DNA from: Calliphora vicina
Lineage: Eukaryota > Arthropoda > Insecta > Diptera > Calliphoridae
DNA: 64,000 nucleotides
Reading direction: 5' to 3'
Assembly (NCBI RefSeq): GCF_958450345.1
Contig: NC_088781.1
Location: 124,384,431 to 124,448,430 of the forward strand
In this document: piece after piece, positions 21,802 to 32,786 of the stretch
How the letters are laid out: each line of letters opens with the position of its first letter
Position numbering within the stretch: position 1 is the first letter of the stretch
The notes under the pieces: generated by a model
Databases searched by the model: none
Seen by the model: only the letters and a program-made list of their open reading frames with translations
Told to the model about the DNA's origin: nothing
Position numbers and translations under genes: made by a program

Positions 21802-23036
21802 TGTAAAAATTATAGTTAGACAAAACTGAGAAATAAATGTCTCTTCTGTGGTTGCTACATGACAGACAATGTTAATTAAATGTCAAGCGAACAGAATTTT
21901 ACACAAAATCATACAGAAAAACTTTAATCCAATGCAACAAAAAGCCTGGAAAAAATAATACTGAGTATTTTTTAATGCAGAAGCCCAACAAAGACAAAAT
22001 TTCAATTATATAATGTTTATATCTGTTGAAATTTAAGTTAATTAAAATTTTTGTTAAAGAGATTTATCACTTTTTTGTAACAATGAAGCTCGCAATATTT
22101 TTGTATAAGTGAAATTAAAATATACTCGTAATTAAAAGAAACCTTAACAAAAGTAATGATTATATAAAAATATGGCTTTTGATCTTACTAACAAACAATT
22201 TCCATTTCAAGATAATGTTTTAGGAATGGCATATTAAGACACTTTTAACCTCTTCCACAATAATATCAAAGGATAAACTTTTTTTCCGTCTTCTTCACCA
22301 CCACGTGACATGATCATACTCATTCGTGCAGAAGATCTAAAGAATTTTTTAAAAATTACGACTGAGTTCATAGTTACATGCATTTGAATTTAAAAACATA
22401 AAAAAATGCGAATTTTCGCTATTTTTTTTGGGAAAAAAGTACTTTTATTCTTTTAAGTTATCTAAAAAATTTCTAAGAGGATGTATAATGAATTTGTACT
22501 TTTTGAAAAGCTAACTTTACATCAAATATTTTAAATGAAAAAAAAAAATTATAATTTTTGATACCGAGGGGCCAGGTCCATTCAAAAAATGCATATTTTT
22601 TATGTAAAATTCAACTTTAGACCAAAAATTCTCAATTCGCATAGTCGATATCAAATTATAATAATCTATTTGAGATGGCCCAATATGTTTTTAATGATCT
22701 TGTAAAGGGTTCCGATAACCCCTCCCCTAGTATGGATATTATAGCCAAAAAACGAAAAAAATCCCATTTTTGGAATTTTTCAATACTTTTTTGGGAATTG
22801 CGGGATTCCTGATTACAAATTTCAAAATCTGTTTTCATTTTTCCTTTTTCAATAAAAAAATATATATAAGTATAAAATTTCATTACAAAATATTCATAAA
22901 TAAACATTTTATTTCAATTTGAAAAATTTGTATCTATGCCAAAACTCATTAAAAAGCTTTTTTTGTCATATTTTTCAAAAAAAGTATTCCATGAATTTTT
23001 TAATTGTCAAAAGCTATATACATTTATGGAAAGTAG
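21802..23036. other. Mostly unassigned; dispersed repeat at ~22670-22900
   Basis: Bases ~22680-22850 (CCAATATG, AAAGGGTTCC.ATAACCCC, GGCCAAAA-type tract, GCGGGATTCCTGATTACAAATTTC) match the inverse of ~63800-63950. This is an uncharacterised dispersed repeat present twice in opposite orientation. ~22925-22990 resembles 48545-48620. The remainder holds nothing I recognise. Confidence 0.5.
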
Positions 23037-23690
23037 ACCCTTCGTTAGAAGGGTATATATAAGTTTGTCATTCCGTTTCTTTCTACATTTTTCATTTCCG
23101 ACAATATAAAGTATGTATATTCTGGATCCTTATAGATAGCGGAGTCGATGTCTGTCTGAATCTCTGTCCGCCTGTCTGTTGAAATCAATTTTCTGAAGAC
23201 TCCAGATATCTTCGGGATCCAAATCTTCAATAATTCTGTCAGACATGTTTCCGAGAAGTTTGCTATTTAAAATCAAGAAAATAGGTCCACAAATGGCTGA
23301 GATATGAGGACAAAACCAGGACAACCTCATTAATATATACAATACGGATATCTAATGATAGATATTTCAAAGACCTTTGCAATGACGTATATAAAACCAT
23401 AGTAAGCTGGACCTACAATGGGTCAAAATATTTTTTAACACGATTTTTTTTTCACCAAAAGTTTTTTTTCGCTAAATATTAAAAAAAAAATTGAAAAAAA
23501 CCAAAAAAAAAATTTATAATTTAAAAAATTTAAAAAAAAAATATTGACAAATTTTTTTTCCAAAAAATTAAAAAACTGCAAAGAAAAATTTCTGTTTACC
23601 TAAAAATATTTAAAATGTTTATTTTGAAGTATAATTTGGTGAAGTGTATATATGATTTGGCACAGCCAAATATAGCTCTCTTACCTATAT
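23037..23690 (+). mobile_element. Family A dual-hairpin repeat, copy A4
   Basis: It begins ACCCTTCGTTAGAAGGGTATATATA, continues with GTTTGTCATTCCG, CCGCCTGTCTGTTGAAATCA, CCAGATATCTTCGGGATCCA and TGGACCTACAATGGGTC, then A/T homopolymers, and ends with a TTTGGCacaGCCAAA hairpin and CTCTTAC. It contains the conserved antisense frame (23045-23230). Confidence 0.85.
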
Positions 23691-24354
23691 ACCTTCTCTT
23701 ACAGATTGTGAGTAATATTTAAAAAAAAATTGATTTTTTCTGGAATAATTTTAAATCATAAAATAAAAACATATTTTATTTTATTTCCCATAAAATTGAT
23801 TTTTCCACAAATTTTAAGTTTGCTAACACATAAATAGGCGTAGAACCCTGTTCAAGCACTAATTTCATTGGTTGATAAATTACACAGGGCAACCAAATCG
23901 AAAACATTTTATAGGCAACTACACAATTTCGATGTATTGCGGTTCCAGTAGTACAAATATGGTCCAAATTTTAAATTGTATGAAGAAGTTTTTTTTTAAA
24001 TTTTTTTTTTGGAAAATTGTGATTTTTTTAAAAGTTTTTTAAAAGCAAAAAATATATTTTTTACATGAAAAATGAGATTTCGGTCATAAAAATCTATTTA
24101 TTCGAATTTATTCACAATTAAGTGAATACGCTAATTTTCACAAAATTTTACTTTTACTGGTATTTTCACGTAAAAAATAAATTTTTTGCTTCGATTTGTT
24201 ATCATAAGTACCAATCTACTGACTGAGTCGATTAAAACTCAATATATGAATAGATTGAACTTTTTTAATTTTACTGCAATAATATCGGACTAACCACCCT
24301 TTTTGAGTTATCATAAATTATGTGGGGAAACATTTAAAAAAATCTATTCATACA
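23691..24354. other. Unassigned AT-rich DNA
   Basis: Nothing recognised beyond A/T homopolymers. Confidence 0.4.
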
Positions 24355-24670
24355 CGCAGAGAAAAAATATAGTTGTGTATGTTTACAGTAACAATTTCAA
24401 CATTTTTAAAAGTTTTTTAACAATATTATAGTCACAGTAACTATTTACATGATTGTGGTAACCATAAAATGTTTATCTTACGATTCACATGATTGTATCA
24501 ATCAGGTAGATGGTTACAGTAAACAAGTATATGTTTGTGACAACCATTGTTATGATGAATCTTTATATCATAATATGTTGTTCTCAGATTATGATATCAA
24601 TTAGCCGAGAGCAACATAATATGGTAAAACCTTAATCATAAAAATGGTTGTCACAAACATATACTTGCTT
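24355..24670. repeat. Palindromic MITE-like segment
   Basis: It starts ACGCAGAGAAAAAATATAG, resembling the CACAGA(G)AAAA ends of the TA-flanked MITEs in this window. The core AGTATATGTTTGTGACAACC at ~24528 is exactly inverted at ~24645-24664 (GGTTGTCACAAACATATACT), with nested inverted TTATGATGAATC / ATCATAA pieces between. No matching right terminus was found. Confidence 0.6.
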
Positions 24671-25510
24671 TCTCGACAGATGAAGCTTCAACAACATGGC
24701 GGATATCAACTGTCACATTTCGTAAGTCGCTATTGGAAGATCCTTTGTAAATTACATTTCTATTGCAGTAAACCACGACGTATGAGTAAGTTTTTAATTT
24801 AATGTAACTCATACTCAATTCAACTACATTTAGAACTTCATACTGAATGCATTCAGCACGTATAGAAATCACAAACTTTATGATTTACTTACAAAAATGT
24901 AAGTATATCAGTTTGATTCCATCAGCAAGAACATTACTACACATATGCAAACTCACAGTGCTGTCGTTTAAAAATTAAATGGTAAATAAAATGACTAAAG
25001 GAAGCAGAAGAAAGATTTTTAAAGTAGTATTTGCACTAATGTCAAGCAAAGCAACAGAATGACAAAGTTTTTTTCATCATTGAACTTTGAAATTTAATAC
25101 TTGAACTTAAGAGTGAGTATTCTGATGAATGATGGTTTTTGGAATGTCGACATTTTCACAAACAAGTCTCCGACATTTAAAAACAATTCTTGAAATATTT
25201 TGGTAAGAAATTCATGCGTTAACTACAACAGTATGTACACGGAAAATAAATTATCGTTTATATTATTTTTGTTTAACATAAATCTTATTTACAAACATTG
25301 TTCTTATAATATTAAAATCTTGACATTGTTTTGATAATTGAAAAACCTCATTGAAATAATACTTAAGGGAAGAAAAAATAACACAAATGCTTTTAAACAA
25401 AACAAGTAAAGTAAAAAATTACCTGTAACAAAACAAAGACTATTCTCATAATAGTTAATAAAAAATCCTCCCTAAAATTTATATAATTCCTTACATACGA
25501 AAAAACTAAC
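24671..25510. other. Unassigned AT-rich DNA
   Basis: Nothing recognised. Confidence 0.4.
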
Positions 25511-26134
25511 CATATACGGACACCACTACGATAAAAGACCCGTTTCTCCTAGTTTTGCCCAGTTTTTTTTATGGGCGCCCGAAGATTTGAGGCCTCGGTG
25601 TAACTTTTTTCAAAAAAGTGATAATTTTCTCAGGCTCTTATTGCCAACTCTCTGAGGCAAAGTATTAGCCCTTTTATATGTTCGTGTGAGGATACAAAAT
25701 CAAAAAGACTTCATCTTCAAGTTCAATATTGCAAAAAACATAAAAATATCGATTTTTACCTTTTTTCCCCTGTTCAGGGCCATAGGTATCAAACCGTTAA
25801 AAATTCAAGGAAACAATCAACTACAAAAATGTACCTAAGATCTCAATAAACAACTTTTTAGATTATATAAATTACCTAGGAATGATTCTTAACACCGTTT
25901 AGGTAGGTCAATAGGTAAGAAAAAACTAAAAGAATTAAGTGTTTTGAGTCATAAATAGTTAAGGCAGCTTTAAAAAAATGTATTTCTAATTTTTTTAAAG
26001 TTGTTTGCTATTTTGTTCCCAATTTTTGTTCTTTATGACAAGGGCTACAACTTTTCATCAGAGAGTAAATCAAAATTCCGAACTGTTTGCAAGATATTAG
26101 CCTGAGAAAATGATCACATTTTTGCCAAAATGAT

Positions 26135-27378
26135 CAGTGTTGCCAGTTTAGCCTTTTAGAGGCTAAATTTAGCCTTTTTATTTACTCTTTAGCCTCGAAA
26201 TTTTGGTTTTAGCTTCGTGGCTTTTTTCTAGCCTTTTCTAATTTCAAAATAGCCTTTTTTGAAATTAAAAAAGGCTAAAAATTTCGAGACTAAAGAGTAA
26301 ATAAAAAGGCTAAATTTATATTTGTGAACCATTTTCATTTTAATTCATTACTGATTTTCATTTAGCTTTTCAACATACTCAAGAATTGTGCAGTATTAAA
26401 AGAACAAATAACAATTGCCAATATCAAGTGGTTCAAAATGAAATAGAGTTTTTTATATCTGAAAGCTTAAATGTCTAGCAAATTCTCTTTCAAGACAAAA
26501 TTGTTATTACACATTATATTCATCATTATATAATGGACAAGAGCCCCACAAACGCTTGAAGGCTTGTGATACTCGATTGCGATCAATAGCCGTTAAACGT
26601 CTTGTGGATCTATGCTTCGAGTTAAAACCCATTTTGTTTTAATTTCGTCAAACCAGCAATTCTAAAAAGCCAAACTTTTAAGTAATTAATACACTGATTA
26701 TAATTTGGCGTACCATCTTTTTTTAAAACCAGTATTGCACAAAGTAAAAAAAGTAAATAAATCATTTGCTGTTTTCTGATTTAAAATTCAAGGAATTTGA
26801 TCCATTATCGTCGCCAATTGAAAATTGTTTAATGTTTTTGACACATTTTTCATACTAGTATGATGAATGAGAGATAAAATAAAGAACGTTTTAATTAGTG
26901 AAGATTATGACAAAAATAATACGACAAATTAAACTAATTGAGCAATTGCGACAAAGATTACCATATGAAAACTCTACGCAAAATCAATTTTTTTCCCGTT
27001 GATAATAAAGTAGTAAAACCAAAAAAAATATATTATGTCATATTGATAGTGAAAAATTAAAGTGCTAATAAAATTACGAAGCTTAAGGCTCAGGGGCAGA
27101 ATATATTAAACTACAAATGGACAAATATAGAACCAACAATGTCCATTTTCTGACATGGTTAATCTAGTATTTAACTTTTTAGTACTTCCTTTAAGTAAAG
27201 CAGATGAATTTTATGAACATATTTTCTAATTTTTTATTTAAAAATAAATATAAACCAAAATTCTTAATTTATAATATTTTAGCTTTTTTTTGGCTTTTTT
27301 TCTAAAGCGGTTTAGCTTTTTCTGGCCTTTTTTTGAAGCCAATATAGCTTCTTTTTTCGCCAGCTCCTGGCAACACTG
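26135..27378 (+). mobile_element. Young hAT-type element, copy 1 of 3
   Basis: The 12-bp inverted ends are CAGTGTTGCCAG and CTGGCAACACTG. The flanks AAAATGAT (26127-26134) and AAAACGAT (27379-27386) form an 8-bp target duplication with one change. It is almost identical, by eye, to 52172-53416 and 61730-62975 and in the same orientation. Subterminal AGCCTTTTT / AAAAGGCTAAA motifs are repeated, and ~26165-26215 is inverted at ~26270-26320. There is no long transposase frame, so it is probably mobilised in trans. Confidence 0.93.
26507..26632 (-). CDS. Short conserved ORF in the young hAT-type element (41 aa)
   Basis: The minus-strand frame starts MGFNSKHRSTRRLTAIDRNR and continues VSQAFKRLWG, CPLYNDEY, stop. 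It is preserved in all three copies (52552-52677 and ~62107-62232), with a few changes in the third. It is basic and then mixed; I do not recognise it. It may be a leftover exon of a transposase rather than a gene. The surrounding element has no splice sites I can assign with confidence. Confidence 0.3.
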   Translation of the reverse strand: MGFNSKHRSTRRLTAIDRNRVSQAFKRLWGSCPLYNDEYNV

Positions 27379-27500
27379 AAAACGATACCGAGGCGACAGA
27401 TCTTTTGGAGGCCTATAAAAAAGTGGATGACTTTGGGCAAAACTGGGAGTCAAGAGTCTTTTTGTTTTGGTCTTTTATCACGTACTGGTCTTCGTATATG

Positions 27501-28446
27501 ATTATATTTCCATGACTTAAAAAATTACACACAGTGTAATACATAAAAAAATAAATTTGTACCATGCAAATTAATGATTGTTATATTTGTGGATAACCTC
27601 ACTAAAACCCAGAACGTCTTTCAATTTGTTGTTTTATCCGATTGTCTTGTTTTATTTATTAACCAACATTTAACGTGCTTCACAAAATCCTAAAGACACA
27701 TCAACTGTTGTTTCCGACAAATGCACACAATAAAAAGAAGACGAAATTTATTTCAGTTTCATCATTAACTCACCCATCGTCATCATCATTAAGTTTGCAA
27801 CCATCCAGTAGAACAGAGTTTGAGTTTTTTTACAACATAATAAATGCTAATTAATGTTGAAGTAGAGTTTATGCATTTTTTAAAAGTGTGAAAGAAAACG
27901 GCGAAACTAGTTTGAAAAATTGTTTGAACTTAAAAATCAAAAGCAGTTACTGCAAAACAGCACAACAAACTTGTTTTCAGATTAAATAATCACCCCATTT
28001 CAAGTTTATTTTATAAAAAAAAACGACAGATAAGATTAAATTAATATTCCTAGAAGGGGGAGAATGAATTTGATGAATGTTAACTCGATATGTTTAAAAC
28101 ATTTTATATTACTTAATAGAGTGTCATTGTAGAACCCCATTTTTAATGGTTTTAATAATGGACTTCTAAGGACCTTCTTCCCATTAACTTAAATCATTTA
28201 ATATCAATTAGTCTTGAAGAAAATCTACAGGGTGGCGTAGAATGTATTATACGGTTTAAGTGGTTTATAACTTTATCATTTAAGCGATTATTATTAAATT
28301 TATTTTTAAATGCATTACATTATTGGGGAACGTGGAGGCCTATATGCCGAATATGTTCCTTACCAAGGACTTTGTGGGACCAGCAGTATGTGCTACGACT
28401 CCATCTTATTTAAATCAAGTTTGGCTGGCCTAAAAAAATTTTCCAA
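27501..28446. other. Unassigned AT-rich DNA
   Basis: Nothing recognised. Confidence 0.4.
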
Positions 28447-30004
28447 CGTCGCTCATTGGGTTCAAATGGTATAAAAGTGGCGATTAATTGAAAATTAGAA
28501 ATAAAGTTTTTATAATAAATTATATAATATAGGGTAAAAGTAGATACAATTCTACATCATTAGCTGTAAAAATAAATCAACTAAGTTGTTTTTTTCTTTT
28601 CAGTGAGCGGTCAAAGATAGCAAATTATTGCTGTCTTTAAAAAAATTAAAAAATTGGAAATTTTTATAATACAAACGATTATTGTTAGTGTTAAATCTAT
28701 TAAAAGTAAATCTTTTATAATGGAACCTTCAACAGCAGGTATTTTTTTTATATAAAAATTATGTGTATATATTTTTAATAATTTTTTAAAAAAGGTCCAA
28801 AATTGTAATAATTTCCGCATTTAATGGGTCACAAGTATTAAGTTAGTAATAGTTGAAATTAGTTTTATACATTTTAGAATAGTATAGGATATCAGCTATT
28901 ATTTAAGAAAAAAAAGTCCAGACAATGCCCAATGGCCATTTTTTTTTTATTTTCATTGTTGTGTAAAAACTCTGGTTATCATTTATTTAACAAGACCAGT
29001 AAATGATAACAACGATGAAGATAGTGATGATGATAATGATGAAGAATATTATAGTAATGATGATAATGATGAAGATAATGATTATAATGAAGATTATGAT
29101 AATTGGGATATTTGTGGTGAATTTGAGAATGCAGAATAATACAAATATTTTAATATATTTTTTATTAAGAAGGTAAAACGAAACCAAAGAAAGATTCCCC
29201 CAAAACTTTTAATTTTTTTTATTTTTTCAGATTAAATTTTACATTTACTGAATTTAGTATAAGAGAAACTAATAGGAATACAGTTACATATTAACTATTC
29301 TTTAAATTTATTTTGTTTTCAAAGTTACAGCGAAAATTATATTTTTCCGAAAAACAAAAAACGCCTAACAGGTTAAATTTTATTTTTTTTTTAAAGCTGT
29401 GTTTTTATGTATTTATGATTATTCATTACAAGAATTTATAATATTCTCTTCTGTGACTTTTTTGAAAAAATTTTACATTTTTAAAATTTTGTGAAAAACA
29501 AAAATTAAAATTTAAATTAAATTGATACTAATATAAATACATAAAATAAATTTATTATTTGAATTTTTTAATAGCACATTAAGTATGCTTTAATTTCCAA
29601 TTTTATTTATTAATTTATCGCTTTCCATTCCAAAGTTATAGCATAAATTGTAAGCTATGGTCTTTTTTTCCAAAAAACAATAATGCACTTAACGGGTTAA
29701 ACAATTTTTGTTTTTAATTTTTTTTTTAAAATGCTGTGTTTTTATGTTCTTATAATTATTCATTACTAAAAAAATATAATATTCTCTTTAGTGAGTTTTT
29801 TGAAAAAAATTCTAAATTTATACAATTTTGTGTAAAACTAAAATTGGATTTTAAAATAATTAAAATTTTTTTTAACCTTTTTTTTCTAAAATGTTGTATT
29901 TTTATATGCTTATAATAACTCATCAATAAAAAAATATTATATTAAAACTACGACTTCTATGAATTAATCGCCACTTTGGGTACCATCAAACCCACTGTGC
30001 GTCG
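28447..30004 (+). mobile_element. Complete TIR DNA element, GTGGCGATTAATT family
   Basis: The ends CGTCGCTCATTGGGTTCAAA and the inverse of CGACGCACAGTGGGTTTGAT extend through ATGGTA..AAAGTGGCGATTAATT (~45-bp imperfect terminal repeat). A 5-bp direct repeat, TCCAA, flanks it (28442-28446, 30005-30009). The right half (29320-29950) carries 2.5 tandem ~320-bp subterminal repeats (GCTGTGTTTTTATGT.CTTATAATTATTCAT). A possible first exon, ATGGAACCTTCAACAGCAG before GTATTT, lies at ~28720, and an acidic C-terminal frame ends at 29139. The opposite-strand relative is the split copy at 196-3466. The superfamily is not assigned. Confidence 0.8.
28981..29139 (+). CDS. Acidic low-complexity reading frame in the TIR element
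   Basis: The plus-strand frame VNDNNDEDSDDDNDEEYYSN continues with DDNDEDNDYNEDYDNW and ends DICGEFENAE, stop (29137-29139). It is a degenerate GAT/AAT trinucleotide tract. With the ATGGAACCTTCAACAGCAG|GTATTT start ~260 bp upstream in the same element, it could be the acidic tail of a deleted transposase gene. Equally, it may be only a microsatellite that happens to be open. The antisense reading is poly-isoleucine and is certainly an artefact. Confidence 0.3.
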   Translation: MYLTRPVNDNNDEDSDDDNDEEYYSNDDNDEDNDYNEDYDNWDICGEFENAE

Positions 30005-30970
30005 TCCAATATGCACCACCGTTGACGGAGATTGAAACACAAAAGTAATTTTCCAAAAAATAATAGCCCATTATCCTTTCATACACCGATCCAGACAGTA
30101 AACTTTAGTAGGTGTAATGGTGAAATACTCTTGGATTCTCCATAGTCTAAATCCTACAGCTTTTCTTGTTGACATAGCCATTTAATATTAAATGGGTTTC
30201 AATTTAATTCTTACACAGGTTGAACTTTATATGGGAAAAAGTTATGTTAGGTTAGGTTATCAGACAGCCGCATAGTGGAGACAGAAAAGAGAGCAGCACT
30301 CGTGGGTCCATGCATAAGGTCCCTTTGTGCTTCCTGAAAATAAAGACAGAACATTCAGATGGAATGAAGAAGTGAAGAGGAATGAGGTCCGAAAAATAGA
30401 GGATATGAGAATATTAAGCACTAGTCTATTTATGGTTATTAGGTCTCTCCGTTGAGATTCTCGTGTCTGGCCTGATTAGTCAAATCCTATTCCTGATAAA
30501 GGCATTGATACACTCTAACTTCGATGTCCCAGAAACCTTGAGCTTAGATCTCCTAATGCCGGACAGTGACAGAGTAAACGACAACTGACAACTTCTACAG
30601 AGGTTTTTATAGGGCAGGCCAAGTTTCCTCGCATGGTTGCAAAATGTGCAGTGTGCGGTTATTGTCGCCACTATCTTACCAAATTGTTAGTAGGTGGTCT
30701 TCCGTTTTACAGGTTTTACAGACCCCTTTTGACGAAAATTTCCAATCAAAAGGTTTATTGTTGACGCTCTGGGTCAACAATACGCTCTGGGTGAACCTTC
30801 TAGTAACATTGTTATCATAGTGTTGTTCTAAACTTTAAAACTTTTCAGGCATTTGAATAATCTACAAATTCAGCCCCAAAAAAATTTAAACATATGTTTA
30901 GAAACAAGTTCATGACGATGTCCAAAATACATCAAGTTTGGAATTCTAGATTGGAAAAACTTTTTTTAAA
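30005..30970. other. Unassigned; GC-richer island at ~30240-30840
   Basis: 30240-30840 is noticeably less AT-rich and begins GTTAGGTTAGGTTATCAGAC. It resembles in style the dispersed sequences that in fly genomes are often non-LTR 3' ends or UTRs (from memory). A minus frame (30480-30671) contains CTFCNHARKLGLPYKNLC, unrecognised. Its class cannot be settled from this window. Confidence 0.35.
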
Positions 30971-31165
30971 TGGGCCCTTTTTTATTTTTTTTCTATAAAG
31001 AAAGCTTAGGTCTATTCCTTTTAGATGGTTTTGGTCGCTTGTTCGAGTCTTAAAACATTTATTTTGATAGATATCCCACACGCAGCCCACTATGCCAGCA
31101 AATAGGTCTTAAAGGAAAAGACCTAAGCTTTCTTTTGAGCAAAAAAAATTAAAAAAAAGGGCCCA
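30971..31165. repeat. Foldback repeat, ~55-bp arms
   Basis: TGGGCCCTTTTTTATTTTTT ... AAGCTTAGGTC at 30970-31015 is inverted at 31121-31165 (GACCTAAGCTTTCTTTTGAG ... AAAAGGGCCCA). Neighbouring sequence (31185-31320) resembles 50540-50650 (GTCAAAAATTGTATGT, CATTTATTTTGAT.GAT), a further dispersed repeat. Confidence 0.7.
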
Positions 31166-31970
31166 TATTGGAAAAAAGATCGATTTTGCAAAAAAAAAGT
31201 CAAAAATTGTATGTCTTGGGTTGGTTGGTTGGGTAACAAAATATTTATTTTGATAGATGTCGCAGTAGTATTCCACTACGCAACTTGTAATATCTTAAAG
31301 GAATGAACCTAAGCTTACTTTTGAGCAATTTTTAGACGAAATTTCAAATATTTTTATTATATATGTGTATTCTTATTATTACAAATTTATCATTTTTATT
31401 AGTGTTGATGTAGTCAACCTTTGGTTAACAATTCAGCTATGTATGTTTTTGAAATTTGAAATTTCGTCTAATTTACAAATAATATAAATATGAATTAGGC
31501 TTCCCATATTCTAATTCATAATAATAGTAACTTAAATAGATGATATTTACAAATAGACCTTGACAATGAAGATTGTTGATGACGCCCTTGGCAGGGTAGA
31601 AAATGCATTCCAATTTGCCAATTGTCTAAAATTTTAGTATTCAGTGATATTCTTTGAATTATTACAAATAAATTATAATAAAAATGAACTTAAGCCTAAT
31701 TAAAAATTTACTTTCAAATTAGATTATTTTATAGCTAACATAGGCTTTCTATTCCTCATGCATTTTTTCTATTTAATATCTAAAAATAGATTCAATATGA
31801 TTGAACAAGTTGGTTCACTTGAAATGAAATGCCCCATATATTTCTGTATGAACATACATTATGGAAGATTAAGGGAAATACTATTATTATAATGTATAAT
31901 TATTTATGTCTGAATTAAGATTTTCGTTGTCTATTGAAATAAAATAAATGATTAAAGTTTGTATCAAATA
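31166..31970. other. Unassigned AT-rich DNA
   Basis: Apart from the repeat similarity to 50.5 kb at its start, nothing is recognised. TTTGAAATTTCGTCTAA and its inverse (~31330 and ~31450) form a small inverted pair. Confidence 0.4.
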
Positions 31971-32786
31971 TAGAGATGCCAAACGGGGAATCCCGGTCCC
32001 GAAAATCCCGGGGTTTTCGGGATTTCTGAAACCCCGAAGCCCGGGATTTTTTAATTTTAAATCCCGGGATTTTCGGGATTTTCCAAATCCCGTTTTTCAT
32101 AAATAAATAGGGGAAATTGTCATTTTGTGTGCCTTTTTTATGCATTTTGACATTGTACATGCCCGAATATCGCAAAGTCATGCTCCTGCTACAACATAGT
32201 TAATAAAGAAAAGCGGTATTTTTGGTTTTCCTAGAGTGGGGCTCTGGAAAATCAATTCTTCACCTTTTTTTGTAAGTTATTTAACAAACCTCCATTTAAA
32301 TCCTCTTCAAACGAAATTGATTTTATCTCAGATGAGGAGCTCGAACAAAATGAAAATATATCGATTGGTCAAAGCTAAAAGATATTATTAATAAATGTAA
32401 AAACCCCAAATAACAATAACGAAACCAAATTATAATGTAGATTTTCAACTTGCAAAAGAAAGAGATCACTTTATTTCTGAAGGAACAAGAGGAAAATACT
32501 TGCAGATTTGTTATAAGTATTTGCAAACGGTTTTGCCAATATGAAAGATTTTTTCGGCAGCAGTATATGTCGGAAACAAAATTCGTTCCAGAAAGGTAGA
32601 CGAAACCATAGATGCAATAGTATGCTTTTTAGTGTCTAATAAAAATTAATTGCTAAATAAAAAATATACTTTCAATTGTAAAGACATAATTATGTACCTT
32701 TCTTTCTTATAAGTTTCGGGATTTTAGATTTCCCGAAAATCCCGATCCCCGGGATTTTCAAAAATCGGGACTGATTAGCATCTCTA
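31971..32786 (+). mobile_element. hAT element copy 2, TSD ATCAAATA
   Basis: The ends TAGAGATGCCAAACGGGG and the inverse of TAGAGATGCTAATCAG are flanked by a perfect ATCAAATA duplication (31963-31970, 32787-32794). It is opposite in orientation to copy 1 (2186-3117) and collinear with it, including dense AAATCCCGGGATTTTCGGG-type motifs at both ends. It keeps ~250 bp of transposase C-terminus that copy 1 lacks. Confidence 0.92.
32401..32649 (+). pseudogene. hAT transposase C-terminal domain remnant
   Basis: The plus-strand frame reads DFQLAKERDHFISEGTRGKY, LQICYKYLQTVLPI, stop, then KIFSAAVYVGNKIRSRKVDE and TIDAIVCFLVSNKN, stop. It shows the hATC signature 'P.S...ER.FSAAG..........RL..E.......L' with one internal stop replacing the residues before FSAA. 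The upstream part (32160-32400) is frameshifted and corresponds to the 88-codon frame of copy 1. It is a non-functional relic of the element's own transposase, the best evidence that this family is hAT. Confidence 0.88.

Larger units (their letters stand above)
25511..27500. mobile_element. Foldback element split by the young hAT-type copy 1
   Basis: The left end CATATACGGACACCACTACG, then ATAAAAGACC, is inverted at 27468-27500 (GGTCTTTTATCACGTACTGG...CGTATATG). Arms continue inward: TAGTTTTGCCCAG / TTGGGCAAAACTG, GAGGCCTCGGTG / CACCGAGG-like, and AATTTTCTCAGGCT / AGCCTGAGAAAA at ~26098. Copy 1 of the hAT-type element sits inside the right arm, so the pre-insertion element would be about 740 bp with ~130-bp arms. 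Confidence 0.8.

Noticed and set aside
27238..27453. 71-codon minus frame with a lysine-rich tail
   Set aside because: It runs across the terminal repeat of the young hAT-type copy into flanking DNA and is an artefact of AGCCTTTTT motifs.
28987..29187. Minus-strand poly-isoleucine open frame as a membrane protein
   Set aside because: It is the antisense of a GAT/AAT trinucleotide tract; the repeat keeps all frames open.
30243..30256. GTTAGGTTAGGTTA as a possible insect telomere repeat (TTAGG)
   Set aside because: Only two and a half units inside a GC-richer interspersed repeat. Flies lack TTAGG telomeres, and short GTTAGG runs are common in their dispersed elements.
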